From the NCBI RefSeq assembly GCF_958979055.1, contig NC_084898.1:878001-942000 (forward strand): DNA of 64,000 nt, given 5' to 3'. Each line of letters begins with the position of its first letter. Position 1 is the first letter of the stretch. Under the pieces are notes generated by a model. It did not search any database, was not told where the DNA came from, and was given only the letters and a program-made list of their open reading frames with translations. Positions 53,931 to 64,000 of this stretch are shown here, in pieces. The translations under genes and the position numbers were made by a program. Source of the stretch: Alnus glutinosa. Lineage: Eukaryota; Streptophyta; Magnoliopsida; Fagales; Betulaceae.

Positions 53931-56900
53931 CTACGAGTTCAGCTCCACAAAAAGGCTGGCCTGAGGATGCAATCCTGCGTCTTTCAGTGACGCAGACAGT
54001 TTCTCTGGGCCATAAATGACCCGAGGAAAGTTAGAGACAAGACTATAACTCTCAACTTCTAAACTGCCCAAAGAATCAACATAGTCATACAGAGATTGAA
54101 TCGTTGCACTACTGTGGAACCTCCTCTCCTTGCGCTCTCCGGTAGGAAATCGCACCAAAACCTGGTTTTTTTGAAGAAAAAAAAAAGCACAAGGATACAT
54201 TAGGTTCAAATAATTTTAACAAGGTCATGTCCAAACTACTGACAAAGGTATTAGGCGACGATAACTTTGATCTTGACAACTTCATAATAATTAAAAAAAA
54301 AAAAAAAAAAAAAGGTTGTAGCAAAGAGGCCAAGTTGTAGTAATAGTTATCAAAATTAAAGCTCTAAACTTACTAAATTATCATAAGTACAAGAAAAGCA
54401 TAAGGAACAAGAAAATCTTTGTTCAAACTTGAGGTATTTACCTGTGTAACATTAGGCCCTTTTTCAGGTTCCGCACCAAGAGACAAGGCTTTCTCCTGCC
54501 GTATTTTTGCTAATGCAGCCTCTTTCTCTGCAGCTTCACGTGCTGCTCTTTCGCGAGCTTCTTCTTCCTCCTTCCGCTTCCTCTCAGCTTCAGCAGCTTC
54601 CCTTTCAAGACGTTCTTGCTCTTCTCTCCTCTGGCGTTCCCTAGCCTGATGTAACATAGAATAGCGATAAGGCACCACAAGAAAAACAGCGCTGTAGTTC
54701 TTTTTAAAAAGTCAGTCTTTGCCAGTACAGAGACAGGGGGAAGGGAGCATGCCTTCTGGCCCACACTAAACAGCATAAGACAAGCAAGAACTTAGAATAA
54801 AAGAGTTGCGTACTTGATCAGCTTCAAGTGCTGCTCTGTAGGCAGCATCTTGCTCCTCCCTTAAGCGCGTGTTAGTTAACCTTTCTTCTGCTTCAAGCCT
54901 TGCAGTAACAAGAACAGGGGCACTTTCTTCAAGGACTTTCTGCAGTATCGTGAGCATTTCTTCAGGAGATCTCGGTCCCTCAACCTGCAGAATATATAAA
55001 TGATACAATGTTAAGTCCACAATATGCAAGAACAAATTGCCCTCCTTGGAGGCAGTGAAGGGTAAGCAGGTAAACAAAAGGAACATTGATGACAAGGCAG
55101 ACAGCAAATATATGGTTCAATGAAACCAGAACAGCCCAGTCATGCAACCAATTAGGGAAAGGAAAATCATTTATATATAGATGCCAAATCTCAAAAAGAT
55201 GTTGATATTGGCAACTTGGTCTGCTACCAATCTAAAGGAAAATCATTTATATAGCTGCTTCACACGCAAGCAGCTATATAGTGTCTGTTCCTGGCTATAT
55301 CTACAAATTTAAAAGTGTGAATACGTGCATGAAGAGATCCTTAAACATAAAAAAAACCAAACATAGATGAGCTGAATGGACTTTCATAGAATTGTCTGAA
55401 CCCATCTAACAGAGTGATGGCTAAGACACCATGGGCCATGAAGTTTAAGGTAGCCATTAAGTTGTGCTTTTTATTTTCCATTAAAAGTTGGCCCCTAAAA
55501 TAAATAGGGGGGGGGGGGGGGGGGGGGGGTGGGGGTTGGCATTCAGCTGAAAGATTATGTCAAGGACATTTCCATATTTTAAATTTTTGAAAAAAATGCA
55601 AAATCAGTCCCTATGGTTACACTGATTTGCAATAAGCTCCCTGTAATACAAAAATTTCCTGAGAGCTCCATGTGGTATGTAAAAATAACAAATAAGTCCC
55701 TATTATCAAATTCCGTCCAAAATCTTGACGGATTCTGTTAGTGTGCCACGCCAGATCCAATTATATAACAACACGTATCACCCATAATTAAAAAATAAAT
55801 AAATAAATATATATATAATACATCAAAAAACTTAAAAAAAAAAAAAAAAAAAAAACACCTTGAAGAGAGGGTGTCCGAACCCCCCAAGGCCATAGGGTTG
55901 GCCAAACCACCCCCTCTTCTATGTTTTTTTATTTTTTTAACCCTAGTTTTTAATTTTTATATACTTTATATATTTCTAATTTTTATATTTTATATATTTA
56001 TATATTTTTTATTATGGGTGACATGTAATTATATAATTAGATCTGACGTGGTACACTAATGGAATTCGTCCAAATTATGGACGAAATTTGCTAGTAGAGA
56101 CTTATTTATTATTTTTGCATACTACAAGGAGCTCTCAGAACATTTTTATACTACAAGGATGAGCAGCAAAACTTTTCCATTAGATCTCCTATGGATGAAC
56201 AAACATATCAAGTATATTAACAACTGGAGAAGAGCTCTTGGTTGGTCTTAGCTTCTAACTTATGCAAAATACTCTACCATGTCACTGAACTCTTCATGCT
56301 CTCCCACAAGATAACATCCAAAAACAGAACTAATTTCAGCTTAAATAGGTGGACTCTCTTATGTATGTCGATGCCTTTATCACATGAGACATTGCTTTTG
56401 CAAATTCAAATCGAAAGGTGAGGTAAAATTGATCTATTTTTGGCATCATATCCATAGTTGGCGCATTCGTCATAGTTAGAAGCTCCAACACCTTATCAAG
56501 CTCATGATCAATATTGTCACTATACAACACTTTAATCCGAAAATATTTATTCTTTTTCCCTGATCCTTTTTTTTCTCATTTTTCAGACCGTAATACCACT
56601 AGCATCAATCAATTCTCTACCTTCCTACCCGCATCATGCTTATCTAATCTGCCTAACTCAGCCAGATATTTTCTTAGTGCATCACAAATTGCATTTGGCA
56701 ACCTAGAGTTGATCACTGCTGGCATGGCATCATGTGGTAAATCAGTGACAGCTGCACCTTAGATCAGACATCAGACAAACACAAAAGATGAACCCACATT
56801 TCCAGAAAACCTCAAACAAATCCTAGGTTTTCCAAATAAGCCTACGAGTGAATCCACCACAACAACGAAAATAAGAGGCCAGAAGGGTCTCTCTGACAAC

Positions 56901-58493
56901 TGATTTTGACCTGTAGAACACTAGAAAAATTCCACCAACTGATAAAAACATTCTACTGGAATTCACCAATTCATACATTTGCTTGTATTTTAACCTCACT
57001 GTCAGAACTTTCGGAATAAACTGATCTATTGACACAAATAATTTAAAACCTTAATTTGTCATACAAAAGCCTCAAACAAACCACCAGTTTCTGTCTTCAC
57101 CACAAGCATGTGAGAATTTTTGCCATAATAAACAATAAGACGCGGCAACAAGAGGTCAAACCTATGCCAAATCTGTAGAGCTCTAAGCGAAGACTGGCTA
57201 TCCATTGACAAATAGCAGAATAAAACAGCAGACTACTTATCAGTTGACAAGTCGCAGCACACCCTCCAAGATTATAAACACCTATATCCACTCCACTTCG
57301 TATTATCAATTCCGTCACACTTATTTTACGAGTAAACTTCCTACTACTGTATAAAACAGGGACTACTACTTTGACCTAGAATTTTCTTTTTTGATGAATA
57401 ATAATATATTAGAAGAAGAAAAGCTCTTGTACACATTTTCTTTTTTGACCCAGAATTTTCTCTCCTTATGATCCCATGGAGCTTGAAGATTTCCACCCCT
57501 CAAACCACTCTCTAAGAATTTACAACAAGTTCATGCCCTTAGACCATTCCATTCAATTTCAAAATAACCTGAACAACGCTAGCATCATCCTCCAAAACTT
57601 GCAGTGCAATCTTAAGTCACAATTCCAAATCACACGCCATAGTTCAGTTGGACTATATTCACCCATAATACCTTGAGGAGGTTTTCAATTTCAATTAATA
57701 AGACAATAGGTACCTGTTGGAGCAGAGCAATCCTCTGATTCGTGGCAGCCATAACCACAGCACAGAAGGGAAACCTCGAGGCCTTCAAGCTGTTGCTCAT
57801 CTTAAACCCTTCGCTGGCCCGAATACTCCCTCCCCACGAGACAAAATTCTCGTTCACGAATTCCGCTATAGCCTCCGAGCACAGAGTCCTCTCGCAGAAG
57901 GCGGGCGTGTCCGGATGGTCCGGCGAGTGCAGGTACACGAACATGAGCTTGAACGCGCTCCTCGACCTCTGTAGGGCGTCCATGAAGCCCTCGCCCACGA
58001 ATCTCGGCCCCGTCGCCCCATACTCCCTCTCGAACACCTCCACGAACCTCATCGCCTCCGCCGCCGCCGCCGACACTGGAACCAAAGGGGCCGAGCCCTC
58101 TCTGGTTCGGGCCAGCCCGATCATTCCCATCGAGTACGACAACACTCCACCGGCGGCCCATAATCCGAGCCCAATGGCGCCGGAAATCAGCCCTAAACCA
58201 CCGGAAATCACCGAAATAGGCAACGTGACGATCCTCCACGCCAATCCGGGACCGGCCGCGACCATATTTTCTGCCTGTTCAGATCGCGTGCCGCCTCCTC
58301 CTTCGTCGTAGGCGGACGTTGTGGTGCCGGCGGCTGAATTTTCCGGCAGAGACAGATGGTTCGTGGTGGTGAAGGAGGAGATCGCGAGCTCGAGGTCCCA
58401 GCCATGGGCGGCTAGGATGTCCGTGCACAAATCGGGATCTTCGAGGCCCGTTATCGCTTGGAAGTACGCCAATTTGTCAGCCACATCAACCAT
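53931..58493 (-). CDS. PUX10: UBA-UAS-UBX protein PUX10
   Basis: CDC48 adaptor. In Arabidopsis PUX10 sits on lipid droplets and recruits CDC48 to extract ubiquitinated oleosins. Four exons on the minus strand (57714-58493, 54814-54984, 54442-54645, 53931-54161) encode 461 residues, close to the Arabidopsis length. Domains in order: UBA (about 8-45), a long hydrophobic hairpin rich in Gly (about 83-128, [15 protein letters not shown]) that fits the lipid-droplet anchor, a UAS thioredoxin-like domain (about 150-275), a highly charged coiled coil (about 300-370), and a UBX domain (386-461) with the p97/CDC48-binding FPR at about 430-432. Intron 1 is about 2.7 kb and contains a MULE-type element. 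Part of exon 1/intron 1 is duplicated at 62072-62300. Confidence 0.95.
55580..56180. mobile_element. MULE-type long-TIR MITE in PUX10 intron 1
   Basis: Inverted arms of about 190 bp: CTGAGAGCTCC, ACAAATAAGTCCCTATTA and ATTCTGTTAGTGTGCCACG at the left, with complementary GGAGCTCTCAG, AGACTTATTTATTATTTTTG and CGTGGTACACTAATGGAATT at the right. The small core (55850-55915) has AACCCCCCAAGGCC and GGCCAAACCACCCCC, recalling the GGTGGCC core of 715-1568. The exact ends and TSD are not resolved. Confidence 0.65.
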
Positions 58494-58590
58494 TTCCGTA
58501 CGTAATAGAAATGAAACTCCAAGGGTTAGGGTTTTTGTTAACTGAAATCGTTGCAAGAAAATGGTTGACGATCAGAGTTCGTTACACACA

Positions 58591-58615
58591 AAGAGAGAGA
58601 GAGAGAGAGAGAGAA
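58591..58615. repeat. (GA)n microsatellite in the PUX10 leader
   Basis: About twelve AG repeats roughly 100 bp upstream of the PUX10 start. Read on the gene's strand this is a CT tract, a common element of plant 5' UTRs and promoters. Confidence 0.85.
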
Positions 58616-58997
58616 AAATTCCTAAAAATTCCTATGTCTAAAACGGAACGGAATGGACTCGAATGTTCTTGTATTGATGGGGATTTTACGGTACGGCCAG
58701 AGGGGGACCATAGCTTTTGGGGGTGGGATACCTTTGAAATCTCCGTAACTGTTTGTTAAATGACGAATTCACCGTTCCCTGAATTTAACGGTTTTGCCAT
58801 TGGCGGTGGATATAACTTCGTCTATAAGATCACCTGCATTTTTTTTTTTTTTTTTTTTTTATTTTTTAATTATTATTACTATTATCATTATGTGTATATA
58901 TATATATATATATTTCGAAATTGCTAGCAATTATGTGGATACGAAAAAGTTGTCAAAGAAATTAGGATTCTTTATAATTATTTGTTCGAATTTGGAA

Positions 58998-59175
58998 TAA
59001 TGTTACACACACTTTTACTTCTCCACACCCATTTCCACACACCCTTAGGTGGCTTTTAAAATTACCATTGACCTTGATATGGATGTTTATTGAATTGTAA
59101 TCTAATGGTGGTTTTAAAAGCTATCTAAGGGTGTGTGAAAATGAGTATGGAGAAGTGGGAGTGTGTGTAACATTA
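58998..59175. mobile_element. Fold-back MITE upstream of PUX10
   Basis: A 178-bp near-palindrome: TAATGTTACACACACTTTTA, CTTCTCCACACCCATTT, CACACACCCTTAGGTGGC and TTTTAAAA on the left are mirrored in full on the right to GTGTGTAACATTA. The unpaired centre is only about 40 bases. No coding potential. It would form a strong hairpin in either strand. Confidence 0.8.
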
Positions 59176-60539
59176 CTTTTCGAGCAAGTAATTGCGAGAA
59201 ACCATTTATGTGACTCATCTGACCAAATAAAAATTGGGCTGTCTAACCACTTATCCGGTCAGGTGGGTCTTATAAGTAGTCTCTCACAAGGATCTGCTCG
59301 AATTTTCTTAAATTTGAGCAAATAATTGTAGATGATCTTGATCGGTCCAAGACCTCTCAAAATAAATGCCAAACAAATTGATGAGATCCCAATCCTTTTG
59401 AGTGTACAACTTTAAAGGATACAACGGAGACTATGTCATTCTCCAATCTTATTGGAAAAAATTCTTTTAATTCTTATTCCCTCTCTATTCTTTTTCACTT
59501 CTCTAAAAAAAGTCAAATAAAAAACATTTTTTTTTTCACTTTTTATATCACATCAATAATTTTTTATTATTATGAAAATAAAAAAATCCACTACAAGACA
59601 AAACTTTTTCACTTTTCTATAAAATAATTTCAAACTTTTTTTATACTTTATATCACATCAATCACTTTTTACTACTATTCAAATAAATATTCCACAATTA
59701 CAACCAATTCCCAAACAAGCTTGATTTTTTCATACATCTTTAATAGGATTAACAAAGTATTTGACATTTGTCCTTATTTATAATCCTCTCTATTTCAAAT
59801 GAGATCGAGGATATTCATTTTATGGTTTAGAATATGTTTCATATATTCAATAGTATATATGTTTACACATGGTAAATATGTTATTATATCATTTAAAAAA
59901 TTTAAATAAAAAGAACAATATATTGCTCCAAGTGTATTTTTAAATAAAATTGCAGAAAATGTCATGTTGGACAGTGCATTATGCTTAAGCAAGTGCTTAC
60001 AATCTTATGCACTTCACAAAGACCCTTTTAGGTTCCTTTTCTTTGGTACCCTAGTAGGGTGCAATATCAAACTCTAATTGACATCTGGATGTGAGATTCA
60101 GATGGAGGGTATCCATTTCATAATTCAAATTATATTTCACATATCTATGGCATGTTTGAATGGTTCCTATTTTTCAAATTGTTTTTAAATATTGTTTTTT
60201 AGAATTTAAATTATACTAAGATTTTATTTAATTTTTTATAATTTTATCTTAGGTTTTATAAACCATTCAAACATAATTTCAAAAAACAAATTTTCTCAGT
60301 ATTCACAATTTTAAAAAATAAAATAAAATAAACGTCCGAACGAGCCGCAATAATGTATATGTTATCATAAAGGGAATAAGTTGTCGCGTACATAATTTTA
60401 AAAAATAAATTCTTTAGGTATTCACAATTTTAAATATTTTTTTAAAAAAATCGCACACCCAAACGAGCCGCAATAGTGTATATGTTATCATAAAGCGAAT
60501 ACGTTGTCACATAATTTAAAAATTTTAAATTATATAATA

Positions 60540-60599
<60 letters not shown>

Positions 60600-62071
60600 T
60601 TATCTTTTAATCCATACCTACTTTTTAAAAAATAAAAAATAAAAAATAAAAAAATAAAGTTATTGGCAATGGCTGAGAACATCAAACTTTTTCCGTTTCT
60701 TAATGAACAGTAGCTAGAACATCAACTTTGTGGGCCAAGAAGGTTGGAAAACAGCTTTCCAAAACTTTCAGGCCGTTAAAGAGCTTTCTCACAAGTGAGT
60801 GAGGATCCATACAAGGCCCATGACTGGATAATTACTAAAAAAGAAAAATGACTTCATTTCACGATGCTTTTTGGGAAAAGTCTTTTTATTTTTTAACAAA
60901 GATAAATAAATAAAAACATTTGCAGACAATTCCAAACACAAAACACTTCAAATTAATTTTATATTTATATCACATAATAACACTTTTTCAACAAAAATAA
61001 ATAAATAAAAAGCAAAAAAGACTCTAAAAAAAACTTTGTCAAACTAAGCCATTTATTGCTCCAAATACCACCCCAATATTTATTTACTTTGGGCAACATC
61101 AAAGGAGATTTCAATCTTATTAAATTTCCAAACGCTAGATCCGCTGCTAAATGTCCTACTTGAGAGTGTGTTTAAAAAAATTACAGTTTGAAAATGTAGA
61201 CGAGTATGTAGGAACCGGATCATCTCCAGTTGAAATGAATTTGAGAGGAAACGGTTCACAATTTTGCCCATTATTTTCAATGAACCAGTGATCCGATTTC
61301 TAGTAGTTAAAGAACATGTTTTTTAAAAATGCATGATTTAATAGTAGTTTAAGGTATTATTTTTCGAACTAAAATTTTTACCAAACACTTAATTACACTT
61401 TTAACAATCGAGTTTTTATTAACTGTGTTTTGAAATTACTAATTTTTTTTCAACTCGCGTGTATTAAAACCGCTAAACCAAATGTACACTAAAAATATGA
61501 GAGTCTTCTACACAGACTGCACTTCACATGAACTTGTCTAGGTTTCTCAACTGGTAGCAATTTGGAAGCTACCAGTTGAGAAAATAAGTTGACCGAAATT
61601 CCTACAATCTTAAACTCCAGCTACATTATTCCAAAAGGCCCCCATGTATGTAAAAGAAGCATATCAGCATTTCTTGGAAAATGAAGCTCCAGCTCTTCAA
61701 ATCTCAAAAGAGAGCTAGAAATTGGTATCAAGACAATGAAGAAATAATCTAACATTCATTTCTTGGCATGAGAAATGAACAGTGCAGTACAAAAGCTCCA
61801 TACTGATTTAAAGTCTCTTCCTAACATCAATTGCAGCTTCTTTTTTGATTGAAATTGCCACACAGATCATTAAGAATAGTTAAAAGAATGAATTGCAACC
61901 AAATGAACACCAACTGCAAGAGATCCAGCAAGACAAGTTCCAAAAACTCTGTTCAAACTTTTCCTCAGAACTGCACCTGCAATTCAATAGGAAGGCAAAG
62001 TTGGACTACGAAGCTTCAAGCAAGTTGCTTTTAGGCCATACCGAGAGAAGGACCTAACCATAAATTTACAA
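59176..62071. other. Intergenic region between PUX10 and its downstream scrap
   Basis: No gene seen. It contains a dispersed repeat (about 59200-59336) shared with 37890-38040, a MITE-like stretch at about 59450-59725 of the 10929-11226 family (TATCACATCAAT and ACTACTATTCAAATAAA blocks), and two partly duplicated stretches with TAATGTATATGTTATCATAAA (60350-60375, 60474-60497). A (TA)n run lies at 60542-60596 and GTTTGGTTTAGCG-type MITE debris at 61150-61500. Confidence 0.45.
60542..60596. repeat. (TA)n microsatellite
   Basis: Uninterrupted TA run of about 55 bases. Confidence 0.95.
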
Positions 62072-62300
62072 TGGTAGCATCATCACTAAGCATGCAGAGT
62101 AATCTCAAGTCACAATTTTTTCAAATTACATGCTATGATTCAAAATACACTATATTCAACCATAAGATCCTCTAGAGTTCTCAATTTCACTTTCCATATA
62201 ATACCCGCAAGTCTCTAATAATTAAATTAATAAGAGCAAATGAGCTGATTTGCTTCCAAGTAAAATGGGTACCTGCTGGAGCAGTGCAATCCTCTGATTA
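62072..62300 (-). pseudogene. Duplicated scrap of PUX10 exon 1 end and intron 1
   Basis: Minus-strand NQRIALLQQ followed by the donor GTACC (62271-62297) matches the last codons of PUX10 exon 1 and its splice site at 57714. Similarity continues down into the intron for about 170 bases: CAAGTCACAATT, TATATTCA.CCATAA, TAGCATCATC. Upstream of NQRIALLQQ the text (MSDGQAKGLDNQR) no longer matches. So an exon/intron junction was copied, not an mRNA; it did not arise by retroposition. Confidence 0.7.
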
Positions 62301-62676
62301 TCAAGACCTTTAGCTTGGCCATCACTCATTGGCCCATTGTTTCGAACTGTTTCATGTTTCCCTTGTTCTATTACATCACTTGGAAAATGATTGGTAAAAA
62401 AATAGAAGAATTTGAGAAGATAATTGAGGCACAAGATTGCAGAAATTTCAAAACAGTGTCAGCACAATGTCACAAAAATTTTTCATTAAGCTATAGACAA
62501 AAGTTGACATAAAATTCTGTGTTATCTACAAAAGGTACCTTTCTCATTGTTAATGTTAATGACTGTTCTACAGAAACTAAATATACAAAAGCACATTTAA
62601 GACTCCTAGTTATGCAACATCATTAGATCCACCTCGGCTTCCTCTAAAAAAAAAAAAGGTACATGATAATGGAAAT
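62301..62676 (-). other. 3' flank of the ZNHIT2-like gene
   Basis: Probable 3' UTR on the minus strand, with an A/T run near 62648-62657. No further gene seen. Confidence 0.4.
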
Positions 62677-64000
62677 TCATTTAATCTCTTCAATCAAAAC
62701 CCCGCCTCTAGTTTCTGCCTTGTTGTTCATTTTAACGGGTTGCTTACTGCCTCCATAAATCATAGCTGAGCTTTTCTCTGCCCCTACCATAGCTGCCAAG
62801 GAGGACCAAGCTTCACTCGGCTGCTCATGGACCCAACACATGATGAAATAAATCTTCCTCTCAGCAAGCTTGAGCTTACTCCTAATTTCCACCCTTCTCG
62901 ACTTTTTTGGTTTCTCTGACTTCAGTTCCCTCTCCCCAGCCTGAATCAGCCTCTGCAGATCACAAAGCGATAAAACTAAAGCAGGACCCCCTAATGAGAG
63001 TAGGTTTATCACATCATCAATGAGAATTAATCCTAATTGTAAACCACCCATGTGTCTGTAAGCTGGAGAGCAGGTTTGCTCCAAGCAATGAGACAGAGCT
63101 TCCAACACAGTTTCTGGCTGCCCTCCTTGACCCAAGATAGCAGAAACACTCAACACCACCATGGCTGATCCTACGGCATCTGATTGCCAATCTCCATTGT
63201 AGAGACGAAGTGTGAAACAGTAGCTATATAAAATGTCAACCAGGTGAACAGCTAACATTGGTGATGGCTCTGTGGAACTTAGCTTGCTAACTGGAGGTAG
63301 TGGGCTTTCAGGGCCAGGAGGAATCTCACTTGATTGGTTACTTTCTAGATCTTCTTGTAGTGATACCAATGCTTCCTTTTTGTCAAGTGGTTGGACGAGT
63401 TGAGTTCCTTCCTTGCTGAGGGATATTGTTCGGGCAGAAGGCTTCAACCACCATGGATCCCATGGCTCAATCATTTTACTCAGCTCCCCAGAAGCAAGAG
63501 CTCTTTGAAACCGCTTCTTCTCTTCAACAGATAAATCATCAAAACAAACTTGATCTCCTGCAGAGAGGAAAGACAAATAAACTCTAATCAGCTTTAGGCA
63601 ACAGCATAAGATTTAGAGAACATGTGATCCAGAAGACATACCAGCTAATATTCACACTCAAACTACAACCAAAGGAGTGCAGAGATCTATATAGTTGGCA
63701 GTGTAAAATCAAGGCAAGCAATTAAACCTAGCATCTAGAAGACAGTGAAAGAAAGGATCAAAAGGAACATACCAGACAATATCTTTTGAATAATCTCCTC
63801 AGACAGACTTGTTGAATCTGCCAAAAATAAGAGCAGAACTTAGGACCCTTCTAAAAAATCATTCAAACAGCTTACCATGTCTCAAAGTTGCTATAACAAG
63901 AATCAAAAGGTGGAGCCTCATTCATTTTTTACTTGTATCCTGAAGCATAAATAGATTTAAATTATAAATTACCCATGTCGTCAATATTCCAACTGGCACT
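62677..64000 (-). CDS. HIT-zinc-finger protein, ZNHIT2-like (C-terminal part)
   Basis: Partial gene, running off the right edge. Visible minus-strand exons are 63973 to beyond 64000, 63773-63817 and 62677-63557, joined in one frame with GT-AG introns; the last encodes about 293 residues to the stop after VLIEEIK. FQRALASGELSKMIEPWDPW matches the region after the zinc finger in ZNHIT2, a factor linked in animals to R2TP/HSP90-assisted assembly of U5 snRNP and RNA polymerase II. The HIT zinc finger itself should be N-terminal and lies outside the window. The C-terminal half is helical, with a basic patch (EKPKKSRRVEIRSKLKLAER). Family assignment is good; role in plants is inferred. Confidence 0.8.

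Noticed and set aside
55507-55531. Long G run in PUX10 intron 1, and a similar one at 16673-16691
   Set aside because: A simple homopolymer; its exact length may be a sequencing artefact and nothing around it suggests function.
57742-58311. Open frame of 189 codons on the plus strand
   Set aside because: Antisense of PUX10 exon 1, which has intact UBA and UAS domains on the minus strand.
1-64000. CRISPR array, operon, integron or phage-like system
   Set aside because: The window is plant nuclear DNA; repeats are irregular transposon debris and no regularly spaced repeat-spacer array occurs.

Overview
This is a window of nuclear DNA from a dicot plant, most likely a woody rosid. The support is: intron-containing genes with plant-only products (early nodulin-like phytocyanin, plant WNK kinase, OPT peptide transporter, PUX-type UBX protein), AT-rich introns and spacers, and a dense load of short plant repeats (MULE-type long-TIR elements, hAT MITEs, TRIMs, tRNA-derived SINEs, L1 fragments). 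Ten protein-coding genes and one tRNA gene can be supported; one protein gene is cut by the right edge. No prokaryote-style operon, CRISPR array or plasmid/phage feature is present.

Layout. 1-9.3 kb: two direct-orientation copies of a single-exon, GC-rich HpcH/HpaI-type aldolase gene (1718-2767 and 7337-8248); a 9-bp-TSD MULE MITE lies about 150 bp upstream of the first, and two arms of an inverted repeat bracket the second. 11.4-15.0 kb: an eight-exon MFSD5-type major facilitator gene (+). 18.6-19.3 kb: an early nodulin-like gene (+). 21.0-27.2 kb: MTA, the m6A mRNA methyltransferase (-), with a TRIM retroelement in its second intron. 27.3-30.3 kb: a repeat cluster made of a MULE carrying an AAA-ATPase gene fragment, interrupted by a solo LTR, then a Cassandra-like TRIM remnant and a hAT MITE with a perfect 8-bp TSD. 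30.9-37.0 kb: an OPT7-like oligopeptide transporter (-). 41.7-42.5 kb: a Yippee-like zinc protein (+). 45.8-48.9 kb: a WNK8/WNK10-type kinase (-). 52.3 kb: tRNA-Val(AAC). 53.9-58.5 kb: PUX10 (-). 62.1-62.3 kb: a duplicated scrap of PUX10. 62.7 kb to the edge: the C-terminal part of a ZNHIT2-like gene (-).

The genes are ordinary housekeeping and membrane functions and do not form a pathway. Their order is informative: from memory of Arabidopsis locus numbering, aldolase-MTA-OPT7-PUX10 matches At4g10750-At4g10790, while MFS-ENODL8-WNK10 matches At1g64650-At1g64630, with a further MFS/Yippee pairing near At4g27720-At4g27745. The window therefore looks like the unfractionated version of a block that Arabidopsis split after whole-genome duplication. 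I found no convincing new biological system; the most unusual items are the gene-fragment-carrying MULE, the inverted repeat around the second aldolase copy, the PUX10 scrap, and a coding-looking 51-bp repeat of unknown origin.

Exon limits were set by GT/AG sites, reading-frame continuity and recalled family sequences. For all complete multi-exon genes the summed exon lengths are a multiple of three. Boundaries of repeats without a stated TSD are approximate.
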